In this document: piece after piece, positions 54,289 through 62,190 of the stretch
Position numbering within the stretch: the first letter of the stretch is position 1
Layout of the letters: every line of letters begins with the position of its first letter
DNA from: an uncultured Bacilli bacterium
GTDB taxonomy: Bacteria > Bacillota_I > Bacilli_A > RF39 > UBA660
DNA length: 64,000 bases
NCBI GenBank assembly: GCA_934099115.1
Contig: CAKOPK010000001.1
Span: 95,966-159,965 of the forward strand
Direction of reading: 5' to 3'
Translations under genes and position numbers: made by a program
The notes under the pieces: generated by a model
Databases searched by the model: none
The model's input: the letters and a program-made list of their open reading frames with translations, nothing else
What the model was told of the DNA's origin: nothing

Positions 54289-55629
54289 ATGAGTGATTTA
54301 ATTACACGAGTTAGAAAAGGTAAAAACGGAACAGAAGAAAGAATTGTCTATTATGGTGGCTATAAAATTCTAGATAGCAGTGGATTAAAATTAAAAGTCT
54401 ATGATAACTTATATAAATGTAATTATTCTGAAATGTCTGATGACATAATAAGTTTTATAGAAGAAAAAAAGAGCTTTTTAAGAATCTTGTCAGAAAAAAT
54501 AACTTTTAATTTTAAACTATTTAAAATAACATCAGCCTCTAAATGGGATAAAAATGGTGGAGAAAATAAATTTGAAAAATTAGTTAATGAAAAATTAAAT
54601 TGTTTATCTAAGAAAGAAAAAGAACAATTATTATCAAGTAAAGAAACAAAAGATGATAAAATTTCATATACACTTAAGTTTGACAAACCTAAAACTAATG
54701 TTGATGAAATAGTGGATATTCAAGTTCAAATAATGTGTGAACTAAAGAAAAATTTTGATTATTATTTTATTGAAAGTCTTTATTTTAAGATTTCATTAGA
54801 TACTAAAGGAATTAGTGAAGATGAATTAATTAAATTAATGAAGTCAGCTGTAATAAATTATAAAGGCAAAGACAGTAATGAAAAGAAATATCAACATACA
54901 TTTATGTTAAACGCTATAAATGAAAAAAACTTAAAAAATTTCTTTGGTATTGAGTCTAAAAATATAGAATTATACCCCTTTGAACAAGAATATGGAATTA
55001 CTAACTATAATAAAGATAGAGCTAAAAATCCAGATGGTCAAACAGAAAAAGAGATAGGATATAAGTCGGGTAGAATTGATTGTGTATTCTATAGTGTAGA
55101 AGAAAATAAGTTAAAAGATATTTATTTAATAGAATTAAAAATTGATTCTGGAGTTATTGGTGGAGAAAATGGTGTTTATACACATTTAGATGATATAGAC
55201 TCTTTATTTAGTTGTGATAAAATAGATCAAATAAGTACTTTAAAAGGGTTTATAAAATATAGATATGAAAATTATGATTCTAATAAAAAATTAGATAATA
55301 AAAAATTAGATATAACAGGTGAAGTAAAAATTCATTTCTATACTGTATTTGCTTATACAGATGAAACAGAAAAAGAAATTATTGAAAGATTTATGAAACA
55401 AGCATCTTTAGATGGCAATACTGATATTTATTATTCAGTAAAGAAAATGAAACATTGTAGATTACATGAAGTGTGCACTACAAACAAATATGATGTTAAG
55501 TTTTTCTTTGATGTTGTAAAAAAAACATTTTCTCCTAGGAAAGAAAATTCTACAGCTAAAGAAATTTCCATATTTGTAGATCCTACAATAATATTAGAAA
55601 AAATAAATGTAGAGGGTTTTAATGAATAA
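54289..55629 (+). CDS. PD-(D/E)XK nuclease-like protein, element B
   Basis: 446 aa, no signal or membrane segment. The C-terminal half has SGRIDCVFY, 12 residues, IYLIELKID, then IDQISTLKGFIKY. The D...ExK spacing plus a following QxxxY fits RecB/Cas4-type PD-(D/E)XK nucleases. The N-terminal half is rich in charged residues and unrecognised; it may bind substrate. It overlaps the next gene by 8 bp, so the two are partners. A role in phage defence or element maintenance is plausible but unproven. Not recognised as a named defence family. Confidence 0.6.
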   Translation: MSDLITRVRKGKNGTEERIVYYGGYKILDSSGLKLKVYDNLYKCNYSEMSDDIISFIEEKKSFLRILSEKITFNFKLFKITSASKWDKNGGENKFEKLVNEKLNCLSKKEKEQLLSSKETKDDKISYTLKFDKPKTNVDEIVDIQVQIMCELKKNFDYYFIESLYFKISLDTKGISEDELIKLMKSAVINYKGKDSNEKKYQHTFMLNAINEKNLKNFFGIESKNIELYPFEQEYGITNYNKDRAKNPDGQTEKEIGYKSGRIDCVFYSVEENKLKDIYLIELKIDSGVIGGENGVYTHLDDIDSLFSCDKIDQISTLKGFIKYRYENYDSNKKLDNKKLDITGEVKIHFYTVFAYTDETEKEIIERFMKQASLDGNTDIYYSVKKMKHCRLHEVCTTNKYDVKFFFDVVKKTFSPRKENSTAKEISIFVDPTIILEKINVEGFNE

Positions 55630-56200
55630 AGCTAAGAAGAATGTTGTAATAGTGGGATTTCCTGATGAAGTTGAAAGAAGATTTGTGAGTATACCATACA
55701 TTGAAAATGGGATGGTTCATTATGTAGATTCACTAAGTGATGCAACTAAATATCAAGGATATTATATAATTATAGATAATAGTGATGATCTTAGTGTAAT
55801 TGAAATTGATAAAAAGTATCGTAGAACTCTTAATAGATTTGAAATTATTTATATTTATAATGAAAAATATAAAGATAAATACTATAAGTATTCTAGGATA
55901 CAAACTATTAACAGAGATATATTTAGGAATTTAGGATATCAATTGTCTTGTGATTGGGACGCTTATAAAAAAAGAGTAGAAAATGCTACAGAAAACATTA
56001 AGTATAATAAAGATAAAGAAGAAAAGTTGAATATTCTTTATAATTTTATAAAAGATAAAAAAGAAATAACTACTAAAGAAATAAAAAATAATTTGAACTT
56101 ATCTGAAAGAAGTATTCAAAGATATATGAAAGATATAAATGACATATATAAGTCAGTAGGATATGATTATTCTAATAATAAGTGGTATTTTATTTGGTAG
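55622..56200 (+). CDS. Protein with C-terminal winged helix, partner of the nuclease-like protein
   Basis: 192 aa. The N-terminal 120 residues (KNVVIVGFPDEVERRFVSIPYI ... YQGYYIIIDNSDD) form an alpha/beta domain I do not recognise. Residues 135-192 are a DeoR-type winged helix (ILYNFIKDKKEITTKEIKNNLNLSERSIQRYMKDINDIY). Such helices are common in regulators of defence operons. It overlaps the nuclease-like gene by 8 bp and is followed by a terminator. It may control the operon through the palindrome at 54192. Confidence 0.6.
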   Translation: MNKAKKNVVIVGFPDEVERRFVSIPYIENGMVHYVDSLSDATKYQGYYIIIDNSDDLSVIEIDKKYRRTLNRFEIIYIYNEKYKDKYYKYSRIQTINRDIFRNLGYQLSCDWDAYKKRVENATENIKYNKDKEEKLNILYNFIKDKKEITTKEIKNNLNLSERSIQRYMKDINDIYKSVGYDYSNNKWYFIW

Positions 56201-56223
56201 TTAAATCATTAATAAAACCATTA

Positions 56224-56251
56224 AAATATTAGCATTACGCTAATATTTTTT
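56224..56251 (+). terminator. Terminator between the two element B operons
   Basis: AATATTAGC-ATTAC-GCTAATATT stem followed by a T run. Confidence 0.85.
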
Positions 56252-56309
56252 GTCGTTTAAAAAAAATATAAATTTATATGTTAATATTTTATTAGAAAGA
56301 AGGAATAAT

Positions 56310-57962
56310 ATGGATTTTTATAATGAACTTAGTAGGATAGTATTTAATACGTTAGAAAACTTATATGGAGATAAAATACCTGAAAATATAATAGAAAGGA
56401 TAAATCATGAATTAGATAATTTATTAGATAATAATCAATCAAGATTATTGTTAGATATAATAAATATGAATGATTATTTAAATAACAAATATAAAAATGA
56501 ATTTATATTTATTGGAACAATATCTGAATGGTATATTTCATATTTATTAGGAGTTACCAAAGTTAATCCCTTAAATATAGATTTTCATAAAAATATAAAA
56601 GTGAACTTACTATTGAAAGAAGGTATTATGGATGAAGTAGTTAATTATTTAAATGAATATTTTAATAATACTATTAAAGTAACATCAAATATTTCAAAAG
56701 AAGATTTGCCATTTTATCATTACTTAGTAATCGATCATGACAATAAATTATCTACGTATGATGGAAGTAAAATAAGACCGACAATGCCTCTTAAAACAAA
56801 AGCAAAGAAAAAGGATTTGGAGGATAAATATGAAATAATTGGAATAAGCGAATATATGAATTTAAAAATTATATCTGAATTAAACAATTTAGATATAGAT
56901 TATCCTGAATTCAATATAGATAATATCAAGGCAATAAAAAAATTTAGTTTAGAGTGTAATACATTACATAAAACTAGATTTGAAATTCTTCTAGCTCAAT
57001 ATGATAATATAGAAGAAATGTTCTTTGACAATTTTAAACTAATAGAAAAATGGAGAATAGAATTTCTAATTACGTGGGTTAAATATAATTGTTCATTAAC
57101 TTATTATAATGTAGTTATTAAATATTTTAATAATCAAGTGAATAAGAATTTAGAATTAAATAAAATTAAAAAATATATGAATAATTATAAATCTGCTCTT
57201 AATTATTATGAAACAAAAGGTGAATTAAAAGGGGAGGATTATTATCCTTATGCATTCTTTAAAATAGTATCAGATATAATTAATATATTTGATAAAGATT
57301 TTAAATTTGAAATAATTAATAATGAAATAATACCTATTTTTTATAATATTACTTTTTTCGAATCTATTCCATTAAATGGAAAGATGGAAGTATTAAATAG
57401 TTTATTATTAGATTGTATTAATAATAATAGAATAACAAGTTTATATATATGTGGTGGTCCAAGTAATTGGTATTTATGTAATTTAATTGGATATGATACA
57501 AAGTTAGATAGAAAAGTAATTGAAACCTATTTAAATCCATTAAAGTCATCAAGATATATTCTTGATAAGGAACCATTAGAAACAATAGATGAAAAAAAAT
57601 TTTTTAAATCAATAAATAAACTAAGAAATTCTTGTTTATTAATGTATAATTATTATGAAATGAATGTAGAAGATAATTTAGATTATTTAATAGAAACAAT
57701 AGATGAATCCTCAGTAGTAATAATTGATGATTTAAGTATATTCATGTTAGATACTAGTTATACATTATCTGAAGTATTAAATACTTTAAATAAATTAAAT
57801 AGAAGAATATATATATTTGATAATTTAAATGAAGATTTAGTTAGAAATCATGGAATAAAAAGAACTTATAGCAAATACATATATACAATAAATAAAAATA
57901 ATAATAAAATAGAAATAGAAAGTGTAACATCTTTGAAAGATAAATATATTATTAACGATTAA
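56310..57962 (+). CDS. 550-aa protein with internal duplication, element B
   Basis: Unrecognised soluble protein. A motif near residue 68 (FIFIGTISEWYISYLLGVTKVNPL) recurs in altered form near residue 390 (SLYICGGPSNWYLCNLIGYDTKL), which suggests two homologous halves. The first copy resembles the GxGS--SLV-YLLGIT-V-PL motif of C-family DNA polymerase III alpha subunits, though no catalytic Asp pair is seen nearby. The C-terminal 100 residues include SSVVIIDDLSIFML, like a Walker B strand, but no Walker A. ATG 56310 follows GAAGGAATAAT; a frame extension to 56250 overlaps the terminator. First of a three-gene operon. Confidence 0.6.
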   Translation: MDFYNELSRIVFNTLENLYGDKIPENIIERINHELDNLLDNNQSRLLLDIINMNDYLNNKYKNEFIFIGTISEWYISYLLGVTKVNPLNIDFHKNIKVNLLLKEGIMDEVVNYLNEYFNNTIKVTSNISKEDLPFYHYLVIDHDNKLSTYDGSKIRPTMPLKTKAKKKDLEDKYEIIGISEYMNLKIISELNNLDIDYPEFNIDNIKAIKKFSLECNTLHKTRFEILLAQYDNIEEMFFDNFKLIEKWRIEFLITWVKYNCSLTYYNVVIKYFNNQVNKNLELNKIKKYMNNYKSALNYYETKGELKGEDYYPYAFFKIVSDIINIFDKDFKFEIINNEIIPIFYNITFFESIPLNGKMEVLNSLLLDCINNNRITSLYICGGPSNWYLCNLIGYDTKLDRKVIETYLNPLKSSRYILDKEPLETIDEKKFFKSINKLRNSCLLMYNYYEMNVEDNLDYLIETIDESSVVIIDDLSIFMLDTSYTLSEVLNTLNKLNRRIYIFDNLNEDLVRNHGIKRTYSKYIYTINKNNNKIEIESVTSLKDKYIIND

Positions 57963-57974
57963 AGGAGTGATATT

Positions 57975-58304
57975 ATGAATTTTGAATATATTAAATTAAC
58001 ATGGGATTATACAGAATACACAATTCCAAAAGAATATGTATATAAATTAAATTATGAAGTATTAGATGAATATAATTTAAAAAGTATATATTTAGAACTA
58101 GATTTGGAATATTTAAAGAAAAAAGAGTATTTAGAAAAGTTTGATTATGAACCATGGTCAATAATAATAAATGATCATGACTATAATTTTCCATATATGC
58201 CGGATACTAGTAAAATGTCTGATGGTCATACATATGATAACTCTTTATATAGCTATATTATTAACGATAACAAATTAATTATAGATATGAAAATAAAGGA
58301 TTAA
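57975..58304 (+). CDS. 109-aa protein, element B
   Basis: Small acidic Tyr-rich protein (KLTWDYTEYTIPKEYVYKLNYEVL ... YDNSLYSYIINDNKLIIDMKIKD) of unknown function. It lies 12 bp after the 550-aa gene with SD AAAGGAG and ends two bases before the MBL-fold gene, so it is clearly part of the operon. No motif recognised; an adaptor or immunity role would be guesswork. Confidence 0.6.
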   Translation: MNFEYIKLTWDYTEYTIPKEYVYKLNYEVLDEYNLKSIYLELDLEYLKKKEYLEKFDYEPWSIIINDHDYNFPYMPDTSKMSDGHTYDNSLYSYIINDNKLIIDMKIKD

Positions 58305-58306
58305 AT

Positions 58307-59527
58307 ATGAAGGTTAAAATTATTAAGGGAACAAATCAAATAGGTGGTTGTATTACTGAAATAACATGCAATAAAACTAAGATAATAATTGACTATGGTG
58401 AGGATTTAGAAGATAATAATATTCCATTTGAACTGGATGGATTAACAAAAGGAAAATCTATTTATAATGCTGTTTTCATAACTCATTCACATTCAGATCA
58501 TATTGGTTTAATAGATTTAATAAATGAGGATATTCCAGTATATGTTGAAGAAAAATCATTAGAAATTCATAATCTTACTTGTGACTTTACTAATAAACAA
58601 CGAGTTATTAGAAAAATTAATAAATTTGAAATAAAAAATACAAATGAAGAAGATAGAGTTATTTTTCAAAATGAAGATATAAAAGTTTCTTCTTATATAG
58701 GTGATCATTCATCATTTAATTCTGTTATGTATTTAGTTGAAGGTGAAGGAAAGAAAATACTTCATACAGGGGACTTTAGAATGCACGGTAGAAGAAAATC
58801 TGCATTTCTTGAATCTTTAAATAAAGTTGGTAAAGTAGATTTACTTATTACTGAAGGTACAACATTAACTAGAGGTAATAATAGATTTAAAACTGAAGAT
58901 AAGTTACAAGAAGAAGCAACTAACGTTATGAAAAAATATAATCAAGTATTAGTAATACAATCTTCAACTAATGTAGATAGATTAGTGTCTTTTGAAAAAG
59001 CGGGATTAAAAACAAAACATAAAATTGTTTTTGATTTGTTATCTAGATATGTTATAAAAAGTTCTAATTTACCGATTGTAGTTGATAATAAAACAATATT
59101 TACTTGGATACCACTTAAATACAAATATAAGCCGGAATGGTTTAAAGAAGAATATATGAATATAGAAAAGTCTTCTAAATTTTTTCCTAATTATGTAATG
59201 TTTGTTAAGGAATCAATGATAAGAGATATTAAATTATTAAAAGAAAAAGGTTCTTTAAAAAATGCATGTTTAATTTATTCTATGTGGAATGGGTATATAG
59301 AAAAAAGTGAATCATTAAGAAAATTTTTAGATGAATGTAATAATATGGGAATAACAATATTAAATATACATACTTCTGGACATGCTGATAAAACAGCAAT
59401 GACAAGATTAAATAATATATGTAATCCAGATAAAACTATTATAATACATACGGAGGATAAGACTAGTGGATTAGATATTTTTAATAATGTTATTGATTTA
59501 AAAGATAATGAAAATATTGATATATAA
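58307..59527 (+). CDS. MBL-fold hydrolase (RNase J/beta-CASP-like), element B
   Basis: 406-aa metallo-beta-lactamase fold protein. THSHSDHIG (residues 62-70) is the HxHxDH dinuclear metal motif; GDHSSFNSVMYLVEG and LHTGDFRMHG supply the next His and the bridging Asp, and the late NIHTSGHAD is like the beta-CASP/RNase J C-terminal His block. Nuclease activity on RNA or DNA is therefore likely. Starts TATG two bases after the 109-aa gene. Last of the operon. Full length by comparison with short RNase J-like proteins. Confidence 0.75.
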   Translation: MKVKIIKGTNQIGGCITEITCNKTKIIIDYGEDLEDNNIPFELDGLTKGKSIYNAVFITHSHSDHIGLIDLINEDIPVYVEEKSLEIHNLTCDFTNKQRVIRKINKFEIKNTNEEDRVIFQNEDIKVSSYIGDHSSFNSVMYLVEGEGKKILHTGDFRMHGRRKSAFLESLNKVGKVDLLITEGTTLTRGNNRFKTEDKLQEEATNVMKKYNQVLVIQSSTNVDRLVSFEKAGLKTKHKIVFDLLSRYVIKSSNLPIVVDNKTIFTWIPLKYKYKPEWFKEEYMNIEKSSKFFPNYVMFVKESMIRDIKLLKEKGSLKNACLIYSMWNGYIEKSESLRKFLDECNNMGITILNIHTSGHADKTAMTRLNNICNPDKTIIIHTEDKTSGLDIFNNVIDLKDNENIDI

Positions 59528-59745
59528 TTTTGATTCATACAATGCAATATAATATTAATGGGAGAAGGTAAAAAAATAGCAGTAATTACTTTAGAAATGA
59601 TAGAAAAAATAATAAAATATAAAAAAATTTAGTAACAGAGGAAATAATTGCTAAAGAAAACAGAGATGTAATACTAAGAGTTGGGAATATTAATTAATAA
59701 TCAAAAAAATACATTTGAGTTTCAGCAAAAATAAAACAGAATACA

Positions 59746-59785
59746 AAAAAAATCAGAGACTGTAGAAAACTTTCTCTGATTTTTA
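59746..59785. terminator. Hairpin downstream of the MBL-fold operon
   Basis: AAATCAGAGA / TCTCTGATTT stem with a 13-base loop and A/T tracts on both sides, so it can terminate in either direction. Confidence 0.65.
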
Positions 59786-60007
59786 CTTCAAAAATAAGGT
59801 AAACACATTCCATATTTGATATAATTTAATTGGTAAATAAAATTATTACTGAACAAAAATAATCGGAGTTGTTTACATGAATAATTTTAATGGAATATTT
59901 TTGTTATGCATTCAACATTATTGGTATGTATTTAGAGAACGAATGGTATCATGATAACAATGTGTGCAATTTGTGTGCAAAAATTAAAAAATGTATAGTT
60001 CTATATA

Positions 60008-60091
60008 TACTATATGTATGACATAGTACCAATACCGTTCAGACCCATTTTTCCTTGAAAAACATATAATACTATATATATTTCATAGTAT
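60008..60091. repeat. Two ATACTAT...ATAGTAT inverted repeats
   Basis: TACTAT(9)ATAGTA at 60008-60028 and ATACTAT(9)ATAGTAT at 60069-60091, about 61 bp apart and just before the secA-tail copy at 60114. Paired dyads next to an attachment site could be recombinase or excisionase binding sites. Confidence 0.45.
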
Positions 60092-60113
60092 CAGATATAC
60101 TGAAAAAGGATGA

Positions 60114-60158
60114 ACTTGTGGCTCAGGGAAGAAATACAAGCAATGTTGTGGAAAGTAG
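60114..60158 (+). pseudogene. secA 3'-end duplicate 2 (putative att site)
   Basis: Encodes TCGSGKKYKQCCGK-stop (TAG), again with synonymous changes against both other copies (TCA for Ser, TAC for Tyr). No gene body precedes it. Marks the right end of element B. Confidence 0.72.
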
Positions 60159-60185
60159 CATAAAATAATGGAAAACTAATAATTA

Positions 60186-60290
60186 GCCAAGAACTATTTA
60201 AATGAACAAGAAATTAAGAATTTAAATAATTTAGTAAACTTCTTTTTGGATATCGCTGAAAATAATGCAGATAGAAATAAAAGTTTTTCT
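60186..60290 (+). pseudogene. RhuM-family protein fragment
   Basis: AKNYLNEQEIKNLNNLVNFFLDIAE-NNADRNKSF matches the C-terminal region of RhuM/virulence-protein family members (NYLNE-EI--LN--V--YLDYAE--A-R). No start, no remainder of the protein; a leftover, probably of an earlier inserted element. Confidence 0.55.
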
Positions 60291-60451
60291 TTAAGTACTC
60301 TAAAATATCATCTTCATTTAATTTTTCTAAATTCTTTCTATCTTTGACTTTTTGCATGTTCTTAGTCATAAAAAATACATTCTTTCTTTAATTTGTCAAA
60401 ACAAATCACAAAAAGGCTTTATTTAATTTATAAAATGTATTTAATATAAGT

Positions 60452-60511
60452 AGCACTTGATTTGTTTTTTGTTTTGAACGACATATATAATAAACTCAAG
60501 TGCTTTTTTTG
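60452..60511 (+). terminator. Long-loop hairpin with T run
   Basis: AGCACTTGA and TCAAGTGCT pair across a roughly 36-base loop and are followed by TTTTTTT. Weak because of the loop length; lies upstream of the membrane protein gene. Confidence 0.4.
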
Positions 60512-60591
60512 TAAATGAAAATTTACTTAAAACCAAAGACTTTTCGTCAGAAATTTGGTACAATAATTTAAGAATAGGAAGGAGTAAAAAA

Positions 60592-62118
60592 ATGAAAGAT
60601 TTACTAAAAAAAGAAAAAACAATTTTAGAAGTTTTAGCCGACATTTATATTTTTGCTATGATATTAATTTTTCCTTTAATAGTGGATAAAACAGGATTTT
60701 TCCACATACTTGAATGCAAATGGTATTCTTATGTTACAATAGCAACTACCTATATTGGTATAAACGTTCTTGTAATTCTCTATTTTTTAATATTTAAGAA
60801 AGCAAATATTTTTAAAAACACAAAATTTACAATCATTCAATGGTTAGCAGTTGGATTTTTAGCGGTTAATGTAATATCTTGCTTTATTTCACCATTTTTT
60901 AAAAAATACGATTTATTTATGGGTGTAGGTAGAGGTGAAGGCCTTATAGCTATGTCATTATATTCATTGTCTTTTTTATGCGTATCATTATTTGCAAAAT
61001 TCAAAAAAAGATATATTACTTATTTTTCTATAGCGTCAATACTAATAAGTTCTATAGAAGTATTGCAATATGTTGGTTTTAATCCTTTTAATATGTATCA
61101 AGACGGAATAGGAACTCATAATGTTAGTTTTATGGGAACAATCGGTAATATTGATTTTATCTCGGCAATGTATTGTATATTATTAACTGTTTCGTTTAGT
61201 GCTTATGTATTTCTTGAGGATAATAAGAAATGGGAAAAAGCATTACACATAATATCAATTTTGTTAGGATTTTTTATAATTGGAATAATAGATGTTCAAA
61301 GTGGTAAAATTGCATTTTTGGGAACATTAGTTATTATCTTTCCATTCATAATTGCTAATAACAAAAGGTTTGCAAGATTTTTAGTAATGTTAGCAACAGT
61401 TTTAATGTCTTATTGCATAAATGTAATTTTAAATCCAGAATATCATTATGATCTACATAAATTAGGGTTGTATTTTCAATTTAACTATATTGTAGTATTA
61501 TTTTTAATTGTATGTGGCATTTTAATATACCTAGCATATTTATTTAATAAAAAAGTGGAATATGACTGCTCTGATAATAAAAAAATAATTAAATGTTTTT
61601 ATTTAGGGATAGTTGGTTGTGGTGTATTTGGATTATTAGTATTATACTTTGTTAATTTTAAAAGTGGAATGTTATATGAAATGCACGAATTATTACATGG
61701 GAATTTTGATGATGACTTTGGTACATACAGAATATTCCTGTGGAAAAGAACATTAACATTAATACCACAATATCCAATTTTAGGATCTGGCCCAGATACT
61801 TTTGCTATTAGATTTATGACAAAATATACAAATGATATTGCAGCCATTGGCCCATTAACTTTAAATGATACAGCTGCCAATGTTTATTTAACCATGATTA
61901 TTAATATTGGTATAGTAGGCTTAATAAATTATCTTACATTTATATTTGTTCAATTAAAAAATGGTATTAAAAAAATGAATAGTTATTCAGCTGTTTTGTT
62001 AATAACAATGGTATGTTTTCTAATTCAGGATTTCTTTAATTTATGGTTGGTTATAGTAACGCCAATATTTTGGTTATTAATGGCATTGCATTATAGAAGT
62101 ATATGTTCCGAAAAATAG
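60592..62118 (+). CDS. O-antigen ligase-like (Wzy_C) polytopic membrane protein
   Basis: 508 aa with about 11-12 membrane helices. The large extracytoplasmic loop near residues 355-420 contains YRIFLWKRTLTLIPQYPILGSGPDTFAIRF, the Wzy_C/WaaL/PglL domain in which Arg and His residues handle lipid-linked glycan. Such enzymes ligate or polymerise surface polysaccharide, or transfer it to protein. ATG behind GGAAGGAG. It is 72 bp upstream of a Ser/Asn-rich surface protein that could be its acceptor. No other glycan genes lie in the window. Confidence 0.82.
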   Translation: MKDLLKKEKTILEVLADIYIFAMILIFPLIVDKTGFFHILECKWYSYVTIATTYIGINVLVILYFLIFKKANIFKNTKFTIIQWLAVGFLAVNVISCFISPFFKKYDLFMGVGRGEGLIAMSLYSLSFLCVSLFAKFKKRYITYFSIASILISSIEVLQYVGFNPFNMYQDGIGTHNVSFMGTIGNIDFISAMYCILLTVSFSAYVFLEDNKKWEKALHIISILLGFFIIGIIDVQSGKIAFLGTLVIIFPFIIANNKRFARFLVMLATVLMSYCINVILNPEYHYDLHKLGLYFQFNYIVVLFLIVCGILIYLAYLFNKKVEYDCSDNKKIIKCFYLGIVGCGVFGLLVLYFVNFKSGMLYEMHELLHGNFDDDFGTYRIFLWKRTLTLIPQYPILGSGPDTFAIRFMTKYTNDIAAIGPLTLNDTAANVYLTMIINIGIVGLINYLTFIFVQLKNGIKKMNSYSAVLLITMVCFLIQDFFNLWLVIVTPIFWLLMALHYRSICSEK

Positions 62119-62129
62119 TGGTGCATGTA

Positions 62130-62158
62130 TTGCAAAAAATGTCGAATTAATATATAAT
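62130..62158 (+). promoter_or_regulatory. SigA promoter of the NAS-repeat surface protein
   Basis: TTGCAA at 62130-62135 and TATAAT at 62153-62158 with a 17 bp spacer. A TGTCGAA heptamer (Spo0A-box core) lies inside the spacer at 62140-62146, a position suited to repression. Confidence 0.7.
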
Positions 62159-62190
62159 TAAGAAAGAAGATATGGGAGAGTGAAACTTTT

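Larger units (their letters stand above)
53658..60158 (+). mobile_element. Putative integrative element B at the secA 3' end
   Basis: Segment between the first and second secA-tail duplicates. It contains a decayed tyrosine integrase near the left end, two cargo operons (54289-56200 and 56310-59527), and a 590 bp non-coding right end with paired inverted repeats. Insertion at the 3' end of a conserved gene with tail replacement is typical of site-specific integrative elements. The integrase is broken, so the element is probably fixed now. Confidence 0.6.
59528..60591. other. Non-coding right end of element B and older remnants
   Basis: No intact gene. In order: short broken frames at 59560-59700; a long hairpin 59746-59785; TGTGTGCAATTTGTGTGCAA repeats near 59963-59983; two inverted-repeat blocks (60008-60028, 60069-60091); secA-tail duplicate 2 (60114-60158); a RhuM-like fragment (60186-60290); a long-loop hairpin with T run (60452-60511). 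Probably a graveyard of earlier insertions. Confidence 0.6.

Noticed and set aside
60290..60369. Minus-strand frame MTKNMQKVKDRKNLEKLNEDD as a small gene.
   Set aside because: No Shine-Dalgarno and it runs antisense into the RhuM fragment; too short to support.
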